Source of the DNA: an uncultured Clostridia bacterium
GTDB lineage: Bacteria; Bacillota; Clostridia; Oscillospirales; CAG-272
DNA: 43,389 nucleotides
Reading direction: 5' to 3'
Assembly (NCBI GenBank): GCA_945929845.1
Contig: CAMEON010000013.1
Location: forward strand, 1 to 43,389
Shown: positions 1-8,681 of the stretch, in pieces
Layout: each line of letters starts with the position of its first letter
How positions within the stretch are numbered: position 1 is the first letter of the stretch
Position numbers and translations under genes: made by a program
The notes under the pieces: model-generated
Told to the model about the DNA's origin: nothing
The model's database searches: none
Seen by the model: only the letters and a program-made list of their open reading frames with translations

Positions 1-8
1 ACAGTGTA

Positions 9-90
9 GTAGGGGCGACATCCGTATACGGAGCCGTATACGGATGTGGTCGCCCGGTTTCATGCGGGCGGATATGGAATCCGCCCCTAC
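9..90. repeat. Intergenic inverted-repeat (cruciform) element
   Basis: The outer arms GTAGGGGCG (9-17) and CGCCCCTAC (82-90) are perfect inverted repeats. Inside lie a long stem around 14-53 built on the palindromic CCGTATACGG and a second stem around 65-87 (GGGCGGAT facing ATCCGCCC). It lies downstream of the stop of the restriction-modification gene. It has no U-tract typical of a terminator, so a dispersed intergenic repeat is more likely. From 91 to 177 I see only a short open frame that I do not call a gene. Confidence 0.7.
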
Positions 91-177
91 GAAAAATTAG
101 AGTGGGCATACACATGACCTGGCTGTACCGGGAACTGAACGGTTACGACAGGGTGGTCTTTTCCGGCGGCATTGTGG

Positions 178-2964
178 TCATTCGTCCCGGCTTCCTGCGG
201 TCAGCTTCTGATACATCTTCATCAGCTCTGCCACGCAGGTGCTTTCGGTCATGGTCTTGACATCAAAGCCGTAGGCTTGCATGACCGCACGGTCATTCTC
301 TCTGTGAGCCTGCATAAGTTTAGGGAACATATACATTTTTTCTCCATACATATCTGCAAATGTACATTCATCGTATAAAGTGCGGGCATCTATTATTGCT
401 TTTGCAGTTTGCTCTATTTTTGCTATTTGTTCTTCGGATGGATTGCACCAAGGGAAATTATTATAAACAATATCCTTGGAATAACGGTAATCGCTTTTTA
501 ATCTCCCGCATACTGCCCTCATCCATGCCATATGGACATTAGATGTCAGGACTCCGAAATGGTATAATGTTGCATTAGGAACAATAAAATTCAAGTCTGT
601 AGATATCGTTTGCCCGTCAAAAAAACCGATGGGAACATATTTTCTGCGTTCGGAACTGACCTTGGGAACAAGTAAAAAAGAATTAGGGTTCATTGTCTCT
701 CTAAACAGCATAGGCTTATCTGCCAGTTTTTGTCTATCTGGTGCACCTTTCAGCCTATCCTGACGACACAGTTCAATTCTTTTCATTACTTCAGGCATCT
801 GAATTAACTCGGAAGGATTAGCTTCCACAAGCCACAAGCACCATCGCTTTTTATTGTTTATAAATTCTTCCGAGCCAATCAATTTCTTAATGTACTTCCG
901 AGCGTTAGGTTCTTTTTTCAGAAATTCATTCATTTCATTGTCTTCAATAATCAAGTGCCCGCCGTCCGCAGGTCGATTTCCCGTTGTCATAGAAGGGACA
1001 TCGCAAATGGGTTTGTTTCTACTCTCAACAAACACAGTCGGTGCGTCAACTAAATAGAAATTGATATTATCTACAGCCTGAAATCTTTCTGAAGAATAAA
1101 GCTGCTTCGGTTTACTATTTAGCACTGTACTAAACCCAACAATCACACAATGCACATGAGCCTTAATGCTCGCTTCACTGTCCCATATAAAAGTGCGGTG
1201 TGCAAAGTCGATGTTAATTCCAAACCGATCATAAAGCGGTTTCCATACGCCCGCAACCTGTTCACCTTGTGTTATAGAATTGGTTGATACAAATGCAGTC
1301 CGAATATTTGTGCCTAACATAAATACCGATGCTTTATAATACCAACCTGCAACATAGTCAATCTTACCTGCGGTCTTATAAGGTTTTCCTTTTTCATCAA
1401 CATAAATTGAAAGAATATCCTGCTTTTGTTCCGCAGATTGCAGAGAGTAGCCCACAAACGGCGGATTCCCCATGATATAATTCAGCTTCTCCTTGGGCAC
1501 CACGCTCTCCCACGGCACCCGCAGGGCGTTGCCCTGTACGATCGTGGCATAGGATTTCAGCGGCAGGAAGTCCAGGTTGATGTTGAGCAGTTCCTCCGTC
1601 TCCCTCATCATCTGTGACTCTGCGATCCAGAGGGCGGTCTTGGCCACGGTCACGGCAAAGTCGTTGATCTCAATGCCGTAGAACTGGCCGATAGACACCT
1701 TGATGACATCCCCGAAGTCCACCAGCATCTGCCCCTCATTGATGGTGGAAAGGGCCTGATTCTCCAGCCGGCGCAGGGATATATAGGTTTCGGTCAGGAA
1801 GTTGCCGGAGCCGCAGGCGGGGTCAAGGAAGGTCAGCCCGGCCAGCTTATCACGGAACGCCTCGGCCCTGTCCCGCCGAATCTTCGGTACCTTCAGCGCC
1901 CTGATCTCCTCCAGCTCCGCACGCAGGCCGTCCAAAAACAGCGGGTCGATGACCTTATGGATGTTCTCGATGGAGGTATAGTGTATCCCGCCGGAGCGCC
2001 GGGTCTCCGGGTTCAGGGTGCTCTCAAACACGGCACCGAAGATGGTGGGGCTGATCTGCGACCAGTCAAAGTCCTCGCTGGCTTTGCGGAGCAACAGGTC
2101 TACCATGTTCTGCGTGAAGTTGGGTATTTCTATGTTCTCGTCGGCAAACAGACCGCCGTTGACATAGGGAAAGGAAGCCAACTGTTCTTCCATGTACGGG
2201 TCCCGATCCTCCACCCTGGTGTCCAGCACCCGGAACAGGTCTATCAGTGCCCGGCGGACATCTTTGGGTGCATATCCGCTTATGTAGTTGTGAAATTTCA
2301 GGTGCTCCCCGAAGATGCCCGCATCCTCCGCATACAGGCAGAAGACCAGCCGGACGCAAAGAATATTGAGGCTGTGCAGGGACTGCTTATCCTCCGGGTG
2401 AATGTACTGCCCCAGGAGGGCATCGTACAGCTTACCCACCAGTTCACCGGCCTGCATGGAGATCTGTTCCTCCCGGTGCAAAAGCTCACTCTTCTCCTCC
2501 ACCAGGAATTGCAGACGGTAGTACTCCCGGGGCAGGTCGCAAAGCCGGATGCTCTCCGGCTCCCCTGTGGGCTTCTCCATGTCGTATATCAGAAATTCCT
2601 CAAAGTTGCAGGTGATGATCCAGCGGGGTCGCAGGGAGTACGGCAGACCTGCCGAATACCTCTGGGCTTGTTGGAAAGGGGTAAGCAAGGTGCCATCCGA
2701 TTGCCGGATGGGACTGCGCAGATTCAGCCCCTTCTTTTTCTGTTCGATCAGCACATGGGTGGATGGAATGTGCCCGTCGATGAAGCTGGTGTGATCCAGC
2801 TTGACCCGCTCCTCAAACAGGATGAACTTTTCCGGTTCCGCCACGCCGAGGACATCACGAACCAGCGAAAGCCAGAAGGACTGGCTGTCGCTCTTCTCGT
2901 CGCCCCGGTCTTTCCAATTCGCCGCAAAGGTCTTCGCCGCTCTTTTTCTTTCTGCATCGTTCAT
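178..2964 (-). CDS. MmeI-like Type IIL restriction-modification enzyme (single-chain endonuclease/adenine methyltransferase)
   Basis: A 928-residue protein that should both methylate one strand of a target site at N6-adenine and cut at a distance from it. The N-terminal nuclease has the D-(X)10-EXK pattern at D63, E74 and K76 (IEQKKKG). A helical linker follows at about 150-320. The methyltransferase begins with GIHYTS (326-331), has the SAM motif LDPACGSGNFL (380-390) and the catalytic NPPF (500-503). The rest (about 600-880) should hold the target-recognition domain. Length and domain order match MmeI-family enzymes (about 920 residues). The SD GGGAGG precedes ATG at 2964, and the gene lies 53 nt after the DUF308 gene on the same strand. 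The part encoding residues about 505-884 is about 35% GC in lines counted by hand, against about 63% just upstream, which suggests replacement of the specificity half. The target site cannot be read from the sequence. Confidence 0.9.
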   Translation of the reverse strand: MNDAERKRAAKTFAANWKDRGDEKSDSQSFWLSLVRDVLGVAEPEKFILFEERVKLDHTSFIDGHIPSTHVLIEQKKKGLNLRSPIRQSDGTLLTPFQQAQRYSAGLPYSLRPRWIITCNFEEFLIYDMEKPTGEPESIRLCDLPREYYRLQFLVEEKSELLHREEQISMQAGELVGKLYDALLGQYIHPEDKQSLHSLNILCVRLVFCLYAEDAGIFGEHLKFHNYISGYAPKDVRRALIDLFRVLDTRVEDRDPYMEEQLASFPYVNGGLFADENIEIPNFTQNMVDLLLRKASEDFDWSQISPTIFGAVFESTLNPETRRSGGIHYTSIENIHKVIDPLFLDGLRAELEEIRALKVPKIRRDRAEAFRDKLAGLTFLDPACGSGNFLTETYISLRRLENQALSTINEGQMLVDFGDVIKVSIGQFYGIEINDFAVTVAKTALWIAESQMMRETEELLNINLDFLPLKSYATIVQGNALRVPWESVVPKEKLNYIMGNPPFVGYSLQSAEQKQDILSIYVDEKGKPYKTAGKIDYVAGWYYKASVFMLGTNIRTAFVSTNSITQGEQVAGVWKPLYDRFGINIDFAHRTFIWDSEASIKAHVHCVIVGFSTVLNSKPKQLYSSERFQAVDNINFYLVDAPTVFVESRNKPICDVPSMTTGNRPADGGHLIIEDNEMNEFLKKEPNARKYIKKLIGSEEFINNKKRWCLWLVEANPSELIQMPEVMKRIELCRQDRLKGAPDRQKLADKPMLFRETMNPNSFLLVPKVSSERRKYVPIGFFDGQTISTDLNFIVPNATLYHFGVLTSNVHMAWMRAVCGRLKSDYRYSKDIVYNNFPWCNPSEEQIAKIEQTAKAIIDARTLYDECTFADMYGEKMYMFPKLMQAHRENDRAVMQAYGFDVKTMTESTCVAELMKMYQKLTAGSRDE

Positions 2965-3017
2965 GGCACAATTCCTCCCACTGTAAGTGATTTTTTTGAA
3001 TCAGACGGCTGGGCGCA

Positions 3018-3662
3018 TCATCGCCCGCTCTGATCCTCGAAGACATCGTCGATCTTCCCGTCCCCGTCGTAGTCCACATAGGTTCTCTTGCCCTTGGGGG
3101 CGGACGGTGCGGCGGGTTCAGCAAGGGTCAGCACAATGCCAATGATCCCGCACACCACCGACAGGGCGATCAGAGCCCAGCCCAGCACCAAGAGGAGCAC
3201 ATGCAGTACCGTGAAGGCGGCGTCGATCAGCACCGGCAGGAAGATCAGTAGCACCACGCCCAAAAGCAGGCGCAACCATTCCTGACCCCACTGGGCACGC
3301 CGGTCAGAGGCCAGGATGACCCGGAGCAGGGGGAGCAGGATCATGTACACACCAATGCAGACCACCAGGACGGTGTTCTGGAAGAAAATCAGTGCCAGAC
3401 CCAGCAGGATGCCCAGGATGGAGCTGATCAGATCCACCACACCCATGGTTGTATTCGCATGAGCGATGCCCTGGATGAGGGAGGGTATGTTGCTGATAAT
3501 CACGAAGATGCCGCAGATGATCATACCCCAGTGCAGGATGGCGGCCACGGTGCTTTGCGTGAGCAAGGAGGCCAGCACCAGTAGCAGGACACCGATCAGA
3601 ATGCCCATGACAAGGGAAATCACTCTGGCTACCAGTCGGTTTTTCTTGGTTGGGTTCATCAT
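3018..3662 (-). CDS. DUF308 (HdeD-like) membrane protein with a C-terminal Asp-rich calcium-type loop
   Basis: A 214-residue protein with about six hydrophobic segments, in pairs, between residues 12 and 180, as in the DUF308/HdeD family whose role is poorly defined. The last 20 residues contain DYDGDGKIDD (197-206), a DxDxDG loop like those of EF-hand or thrombospondin type 3 calcium sites. This tail is unusual on a small membrane protein. The SD AAAGGAG lies just before two consecutive ATGs; either could be used. It sits between coaD and the restriction-modification gene on the same strand and may be co-transcribed with either. Confidence 0.75.
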   Translation of the reverse strand: MMNPTKKNRLVARVISLVMGILIGVLLLVLASLLTQSTVAAILHWGMIICGIFVIISNIPSLIQGIAHANTTMGVVDLISSILGILLGLALIFFQNTVLVVCIGVYMILLPLLRVILASDRRAQWGQEWLRLLLGVVLLIFLPVLIDAAFTVLHVLLLVLGWALIALSVVCGIIGIVLTLAEPAAPSAPKGKRTYVDYDGDGKIDDVFEDQSGR

Positions 3663-3701
3663 AAAATTTGCTCTCCTTTGTTTTCAGGTTTGATTTTTTG
3701 T

Positions 3702-4217
3702 TTATGCAGTCCCACCCCGTGGGTGAGTGGCAATCCAATGGCACAGCACCGGGGGCACAAGGCCGCACAGGCTATCCCCGGCAGAGATAGCCTCCCGGAC
3801 GCGGGTGGAGCTGATGTGGGCATACCGGGGGTCGGTGGGCAGGTACAGCGTCTCCGCCGCCGGGTTATGGGCACGGTTCCACAGGGCGTGGGCCTGCTCA
3901 TAGGTGTAGTCCTCCTGATTGCGCAGTCCCTTGATGATCCAGTCCACGCCCAGCCTGTCGCACAGGTCGATGAGCATCCCGTCCCAGGTGATCACCTCCA
4001 CGCCGGGCAGGTTGGCGCAGGCCAGGGCGGCCATCTCCCGCCTCTCCTCCATGGTGAACATATACTGCTTGATCGGGGCATCTGCCACATACTTTCGCAT
4101 ATCATTGGTCATGACCGCCACATACACTCTGTCAAAGCGGGGGGCCACCCGGGCGATCACATCCACATGGCCGCAGGTGATGGGGTCGAAGCTACCGGGG
4201 ATCAGTGCCTGTCGCAT
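3702..4217 (-). CDS. coaD: Phosphopantetheine adenylyltransferase (CoaD)
   Basis: Transfers AMP from ATP to 4'-phosphopantetheine to form dephospho-CoA, the penultimate step of coenzyme A synthesis, in the cytosol. The 171-residue protein has the nucleotidyltransferase signature GSFDPITCGH (8-17), the substrate-loop segment IIKGLRNQEDY (about 94-104) and the C-terminal ISSTRVRE motif (135-142). It starts 7 nt after rsmD and its SD (AAGGGAG/GAGG) overlaps the end of rsmD, so the two are almost certainly co-transcribed, a common arrangement in Bacillota. It is slightly longer than the usual ~160 residues because of a short C-terminal tail. Confidence 0.96.
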   Translation of the reverse strand: MRQALIPGSFDPITCGHVDVIARVAPRFDRVYVAVMTNDMRKYVADAPIKQYMFTMEERREMAALACANLPGVEVITWDGMLIDLCDRLGVDWIIKGLRNQEDYTYEQAHALWNRAHNPAAETLYLPTDPRYAHISSTRVREAISAGDSLCGLVPPVLCHWIATHPRGGTA

Positions 4218-4224
4218 TCCTACC

Positions 4225-4839
4225 TCACTCCCTTTCTTGCTCTCCGGTGGGGATACCGTTGTCTTCGGCTCTTTGCACCGGGGTGAGAACGGTCACATAC
4301 GCCTTCCCGTACTTGACCTCCTTCAGGCGGGTAAAGCGGGCGGACAGGGCGGTGCCTGTGGCGTAGCCCAGCGGATCCGGTTCCCCGCTCTCGCAGATGA
4401 TCAGGCCGTGGGGCTTCAGTGCCCGGGCCTTGCATATCTCCTCCACCGCCGCCGGTACCGCCCGCATGGCGTAGGGAGGATCCAGGAAGATGATGTCAAA
4501 GGCATCCCGTCCCCGGCGGGCACGCAGGTAGGCGGCAAAGTCGGCGCAGATGACGGTACAGGCCGCCTCCAGCCGGGTCTTCCTTGCGTTCCGGTCTATG
4601 ATGGCCACGGCCTCCCTGGACTGATCCACCAGCACGGCGTGCTCGGCACCCCGGGACACAGCCTCCAGCCCCAACTGACCGGAGCCGGCGAACAGATCCA
4701 GCACCCGCCGCCCCTCAATGTCAAACTGGATCATGGAGAAGATGGCCTCCTTAGCCCGCTCGGTGGTGGGGCGGGTCATATCCCCCTCCAGCGTGTCCAG
4801 ACGCACGCCCCGGGCCTTGCCTGTAATGATTCGCATCAT
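4225..4839 (-). CDS. rsmD: 16S rRNA (guanine(966)-N2)-methyltransferase RsmD
   Basis: Methylates G966 (E. coli numbering) of 16S rRNA during small-subunit assembly. The 204-residue protein begins with the family N-terminus RIITGKARG, has the SAM-binding motif DLFAGSGQLGLEA (48-60) and the catalytic motif DPPY (120-123). GGAGG precedes the first of two adjacent ATGs by about 10 nt, favouring 4839 as the start. It lies 44 nt after uvrC and 7 nt before coaD, all on the minus strand. Confidence 0.95.
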   Translation of the reverse strand: MMRIITGKARGVRLDTLEGDMTRPTTERAKEAIFSMIQFDIEGRRVLDLFAGSGQLGLEAVSRGAEHAVLVDQSREAVAIIDRNARKTRLEAACTVICADFAAYLRARRGRDAFDIIFLDPPYAMRAVPAAVEEICKARALKPHGLIICESGEPDPLGYATGTALSARFTRLKEVKYGKAYVTVLTPVQRAEDNGIPTGEQERE

Positions 4840-4883
4840 GGATGTGTTTCCTCCTTTTATTTATCATCCTGCTCTTGCTCTCT

Positions 4884-6761
4884 TCACTGTGGTTGTTGGG
4901 CATCCCGGTCAAAGTACGCCCGGATGCGGTCTGCGTCCGCCCGGCTGATGCCCCGGATGACGGCCAGCTCCTCGGCCGTGGCTCCCCGGACAGCCGCCAC
5001 ACTGCCCAGTGCCTTCAGGAGCATCCGGGCTTTCTTATCCCCGATGCCGGGGATCCTTGTCAGGGTGGAGTGGGTCAGGGTCTTTGTCTTGGCGGACTCC
5101 ATGCGGGACACCGTGAAGCGGTGCACCTCCTCCTGGAGCTTATACAGCATGACGAACACCTGCTTCTCCCGGGCGATGCTGATCTCCCCGTCCCCGGAGC
5201 ACAGGGCACGGGTCTTGTGGAAGTCATCTTTGACCATGCCGAACACCGGAATGTCCAGCCCCCGCTCCGCCATAAGCTCCCTCACCACCGCCACATGTCC
5301 CCTGCCGCCGTCCAGAAGGATCAGCTCCGGCAGGCGGGAGAAGGAGCCGTCGGCATCGGACAGGTGCGCCAGGCGGCGATCCAGTGCCTCACGCATACTG
5401 GCGTAGTCATCCGTCCCGGTGACGGTGCGAATGCGGAAGGTGCGGTACTCGCTCTTTGCCAGCTTCCCGTCCTCCATGACCACCATGCCGGCGGTCAGGT
5501 GTTCACTGCCCAGGTTGGATATATCGTAGGCCTCAATGCGCTGGGGGTACCCGATGCCAAGCAGTTCTCCCAGCCGAACCAGCGCCCCCTCGTCCCGCTC
5601 GGCATCCCGGCGGAACTGGCGCACCTGCTCGGCGGCATTGGACACGGCCAGCTCACACAGCGTCCTTCCCTGCCCCCGCTCCGGGGTGCGGAGCGTGACC
5701 TTGTGCCCGCACAGGTCGGACAGGTACTGGCCAAGAGCCGCCGCTTCCTCCTCTTCCAGCGGGAAGGACAGCAGGATGGTCTTGGGTATATGCTCCCGGG
5801 TGCGGTAATGCTCGCAGAGGAAGGCAGGCAGGGATTCCTCATCCAGGATCCGCTCCGCTCCGGCCAGGCAATCCTCCTTGTCCACCACGGCTCCGCCCCG
5901 GATGTAGAGCACCGACACGCAGGAGGTCACCTCGTCGGCAAAGAAGCCCACCACATCCTGCTCGGTGTCCGGGGCGGCCACCACGGTCTGCTTCTGACTC
6001 AGCCTGTCCAGAGCGGTGATGGTATCCCGGCACCGGGCGGCGGCCTCATACCGCTCCGCCTCGGCATGGGCGTACATCTGCTCCGTCAGGGCCCGGCGGG
6101 CTTCGGCGGTGTGTCCCCGAAGAATGTCGGCGGCCAGGGCCACCGTGGCGCCATACTCCTCCGGGCTGACCTGGCCGGTGCAGGGCCCGGTACAGCGGCC
6201 CATCTGATAGTACAGGCAGGGCCGCTCCTTGCCGATGTCCCGGGGAAAGCGGCGGTTACAGGAGGGCAGACGCAGGGTATACCGCAGGGTGTCCAGCACA
6301 GAGAACACGGTGGACACGCCGGAGTACGGGCCGAAGTACCGACCCTTATCGTTCTCCCGCTTGCGGGTCATGATCAGCCGGGGGTACGGTTCGTCGGTGA
6401 TCTTGATATAGGGATAGGACTTGGCATCCTTCAGCCGGATGTTGTACTTGGGGTTGTACTGCTTGATCAGGGTATTCTCCAGCGTCAGGGCTTCTATCTC
6501 GGTACTGCACAGGAAGTAGTCAAAATCCTGCACCGCGGCTACCATCCGGGCGGTCTTGAGGTTCTTTTCACTGTTCTGAAAATACTGGGAGACCCGGTTT
6601 TTCAGCTTCCGGGACTTTCCCACATAGATGACCTGTCCCGCCCGGTTCTTCATGATATACACGCCGGGGCACAGCGGCAGGGAGTTGGCTTTCTCCAGCA
6701 GGTATTGCCTGCCCCGGCTCTCCGCCCTGTCCACCTCCCGGCCTTCCTCCTGATCCGACAC
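4884..6761 (-). CDS. uvrC: Excinuclease ABC subunit C (UvrC)
   Basis: Makes the two incisions of nucleotide excision repair in complex with UvrB at damaged DNA. The 625-residue protein has the GIY-YIG nuclease (GVY at 33-35, YVG at 46-48), a UVR motif for UvrB binding at about 200-235, the RNase H-like second nuclease core around the segment containing YDISNLG, and tandem helix-hairpin-helix motifs near the C-terminus (IPGIGDKKA and IRGISRADA). Full length for the family. The start is GTG, preceded at close range by a strong SD (GGGGGGAG). A hairpin separates it from ptsH upstream. Confidence 0.97.
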   Translation of the reverse strand: MSDQEEGREVDRAESRGRQYLLEKANSLPLCPGVYIMKNRAGQVIYVGKSRKLKNRVSQYFQNSEKNLKTARMVAAVQDFDYFLCSTEIEALTLENTLIKQYNPKYNIRLKDAKSYPYIKITDEPYPRLIMTRKRENDKGRYFGPYSGVSTVFSVLDTLRYTLRLPSCNRRFPRDIGKERPCLYYQMGRCTGPCTGQVSPEEYGATVALAADILRGHTAEARRALTEQMYAHAEAERYEAAARCRDTITALDRLSQKQTVVAAPDTEQDVVGFFADEVTSCVSVLYIRGGAVVDKEDCLAGAERILDEESLPAFLCEHYRTREHIPKTILLSFPLEEEEAAALGQYLSDLCGHKVTLRTPERGQGRTLCELAVSNAAEQVRQFRRDAERDEGALVRLGELLGIGYPQRIEAYDISNLGSEHLTAGMVVMEDGKLAKSEYRTFRIRTVTGTDDYASMREALDRRLAHLSDADGSFSRLPELILLDGGRGHVAVVRELMAERGLDIPVFGMVKDDFHKTRALCSGDGEISIAREKQVFVMLYKLQEEVHRFTVSRMESAKTKTLTHSTLTRIPGIGDKKARMLLKALGSVAAVRGATAEELAVIRGISRADADRIRAYFDRDAQQPQ

Positions 6762-6782
6762 GGTTCTCCCCCCTTACAAACA

Positions 6783-6826
6783 AACGGTGCGTTGCCCACA
6801 TCCTCATGGGTACCATACGCACCGTT
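6783..6826 (-). terminator. Hairpin between ptsH and uvrC, probable ptsH terminator
   Basis: AACGGTGCGT (6783-6792) and ACGCACCGTT (6817-6826) form a perfect 10-bp stem, extended inside by CCCA/TGGG. On the minus strand the 3' arm is followed by TTTGTTTG, a weak U-tract. It may be a leaky terminator, allowing some read-through into uvrC. Confidence 0.6.
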
Positions 6827-6885
6827 CGTTCAATCGTTATGTAACACAATCCGGCCTCTTCGCCTGCTCCGTTTTTCTGCCTGTC

Positions 6886-7149
6886 TTACTCGGCAAATCC
6901 TGAATTGATAAGGGCAGCCAGGCCATCCAGGGCGGCATCCTCATCCTGCCCGTCGGCCAGCAAAGTCACGGTCATCCCCTTGGCGATCCCCAAAGACAGC
7001 ACACCGAGAAGGCTCTTGGCATTGACCTTCCGGTCATCCTTCTCCACCCAAATGGTACATTTATAGCAGTTTGCCTTCTGAATAAAGAAGGTTGCCGGTC
7101 TTGCGTGAAGACCGCTGGCGTTGTTGATGACAACATCACGACTTTTCAT
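6886..7149 (-). CDS. ptsH: HPr phosphocarrier protein
   Basis: Small 87-residue phosphocarrier of the PEP:sugar phosphotransferase system; in Bacillota it also signals to CcpA. The active-site histidine is H15 in ASGLHARPAT, and the regulatory serine is S46 in NAKSLLGVLSLG, the site of HPr kinase. Both being present argues for true HPr rather than Crh. I chose the ATG at 7149 because AGGAG lies 8 nt before it; the in-frame upstream ATG at 7155 is only 2 nt from the SD. It has its own promoter and is not next to ptsI, so this is a detached ptsH, as in many clostridia. Confidence 0.95.
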   Translation of the reverse strand: MKSRDVVINNASGLHARPATFFIQKANCYKCTIWVEKDDRKVNAKSLLGVLSLGIAKGMTVTLLADGQDEDAALDGLAALINSGFAE

Positions 7150-7211
7150 ACCCATTTCTCCTGTTATTTGTGAAATACCACGGAATTCAGATACACCTCT
7201 ATCCATACTGT

Positions 7212-7240
7212 AGTATACCAAAAAAAGCAGAATAAATCAA
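7212..7240 (-). promoter_or_regulatory. Sigma-A type promoter of ptsH
   Basis: On the minus strand TTGATT (7240-7235) and TATACT (7217-7212) are 17 bp apart, with an extended -10 (TGG before TATACT). It lies about 60 bp upstream of the ptsH start. Confidence 0.75.
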
Positions 7241-7319
7241 GAGACAATGTTGAGAATTTTTACATACCAGTTTTACTTATTTTTATTGATATTCACAAGG
7301 ACGGAAAATGTCGAAAACA

Positions 7320-7898
7320 TCACTCCCGGGCCGTGATCCCGGTAATGCGCAGGGTGAACAGTGCCCGCTCGGTGCACACGGTCAGCTCACTGCCGGGAGC
7401 CAGGTACAGATCACTGCCGTCCACCGGCAGGCATCCGTCCTTGATGGCTCCGCCTACGCAGACCATACATCCGTTGGCGGCTACCCAGTCGGAGGGACTG
7501 ACACTGCTTTCGTTATTTTCCCCGCTCTCGCTTCCACTTCGACTTCGACTGTCGTCGCCGGAGACAGTCAGGGCGATCCGGGTGTTGCCTTCGCTGTCCT
7601 GATACACGCCCACATAGCCGATCCGCTCGCCGGTATCGTACAGGTAGAGGGCATCGAAGGAGGACACACAGGCCAGCACATCCCGGTGGACTTCCTCAAT
7701 TTCAAAGGTCACATCGTAGAGCGTCTGGGTGACTGCCGTGCCCTTGTCCCGCTGGTTGTAGGCATACACCACCCTGTATATCACCGAGGCCACGCACAGA
7801 ACAGCCAGGATGATAATGACCGCATCCACTGCCGACCAGCGTCCCTGCCGCCCGGCCCGTGTCCGGCTGTTTTCGGCATCCTTTCTATCGTGATCCAT
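7320..7898 (-). CDS. DUF4330-like membrane-anchored protein (second of a pair)
   Basis: A 192-residue protein with a basic N-terminus, one membrane segment at about 23-45 (VDAVIIILAVLCVASVIYRV) and an extracytoplasmic beta-rich region. A low-complexity Ser/Arg/Glu/Asn stretch (SRSRSGSESGENNESS) interrupts it near 120-135. Its shape, a VDxVI membrane helix followed by a VTFEIEEV strand, resembles DUF4330. It starts 3 nt after the related 240-residue gene, and a strong SD (AAGGGAAGGGA) lies inside the end of that gene. Both follow an O-antigen-ligase-like gene, so a role in surface polymer assembly is possible but unproven. Confidence 0.65.
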   Translation of the reverse strand: MDHDRKDAENSRTRAGRQGRWSAVDAVIIILAVLCVASVIYRVVYAYNQRDKGTAVTQTLYDVTFEIEEVHRDVLACVSSFDALYLYDTGERIGYVGVYQDSEGNTRIALTVSGDDSRSRSGSESGENNESSVSPSDWVAANGCMVCVGGAIKDGCLPVDGSDLYLAPGSELTVCTERALFTLRITGITARE

Positions 7899-7901
7899 GC
7901 G

Positions 7902-8624
7902 TCATCCCTTCCCTTCTGCACCTGCCGGTGCGGTATCCTGCACGGTTCCGGTCTCCGGCTCTGCTTCCTCTGTCTCCGCACCTGTCTCCGGGGTGGTCTC
8001 TGCCGATTTTTCCTCCAGGGAAATGATCTGCCCCCGGACGATCAGCCCGAAGAGGCGGTAGGTGCCCTGACTTCCGGCCAGGAGCCGGGTATCCCCCGCC
8101 CAGTACCCATATCCGGCCTGATACCGGGTCTCCGCCTCCACATACAGGTACAGATCCACACTTTCCTTTTCCCCCTCCCGGGTGATCAGCACGGTCTCTG
8201 CGGACATGACCGTTCCCAGGTTGTCCGCCTCCTCCCGGTCAGAGGCATAGACTGTTTGGCCGCACAGCGTGACCTGCCCGTCCGGGCCGTAGGTGATCAG
8301 CTCCGGATCAAGCCCCTCCACAAGGATGCAGTAGGTGACTGTCCGCTGCTCCCACAGGGGGGCATACTTCTGCTTCAGGTAGCGGTAGCCAAACCAGATG
8401 CCCACCCCCAGTGCGGCAATGAGCAGGAGGATGACCACATCCACCACCCAGGCGTTCGCCCGTCCGTTCCTCTGCCTGGCAGGCAGTGCCCCGGTTCCTG
8501 TCCGCCGTCGCCCGCCGGGAAGCTCCGGCGATGGGGTACCGGCTCGTCCGTCGTAAAGACCGGCACCACCCGGCAGGCTGGAGGCTTTCCCCTCGTCGCC
8601 TGTATGATTCATAAAGGAAGCCAT
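7902..8624 (-). CDS. DUF4330-like membrane-anchored protein (first of a pair)
   Basis: A 240-residue protein with a Gly/Arg-rich cytoplasmic N-terminus (about 1-60), one membrane helix (VVDVVILLLIAALGVGIWFGY, roughly 62-82), an extracytoplasmic domain (VTYCILVEGLDPEL onward) and a Thr/Glu/Ala-rich C-terminal tail. It shares the layout of its downstream neighbour and was probably its duplicate. I chose ATG 8624, which follows GAGAGG by 7 nt; an upstream in-frame start at 8666 lacks a good SD. Lies between the O-antigen-ligase-like gene and the second DUF4330-like gene. Function unknown. Confidence 0.65.
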   Translation of the reverse strand: MASFMNHTGDEGKASSLPGGAGLYDGRAGTPSPELPGGRRRTGTGALPARQRNGRANAWVVDVVILLLIAALGVGIWFGYRYLKQKYAPLWEQRTVTYCILVEGLDPELITYGPDGQVTLCGQTVYASDREEADNLGTVMSAETVLITREGEKESVDLYLYVEAETRYQAGYGYWAGDTRLLAGSQGTYRLFGLIVRGQIISLEEKSAETTPETGAETEEAEPETGTVQDTAPAGAEGKG

Positions 8625-8681
8625 ACAAATACCTCTCACTTTCTCATGATTGGGTAAGGGACGCACCCCCGGTGCCGGGGC

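Noticed and set aside
114-260. Short plus-strand frame as a real gene
   Set aside because: It has no SD, and more than half of it lies antisense to the 3' end of the restriction-modification gene; kept only as a possible remnant.
178-2964. BREX PglX or DISARM methyltransferase
   Set aside because: The protein has its own N-terminal D-EXK nuclease, the length matches MmeI-like enzymes, and no other BREX or DISARM genes are nearby.
1957-3033. Long plus-strand frame opposite the restriction-modification gene
   Set aside because: It is antisense to well-supported MmeI-like motifs and its translation has no recognisable domain; a shadow of a GC-rich gene.
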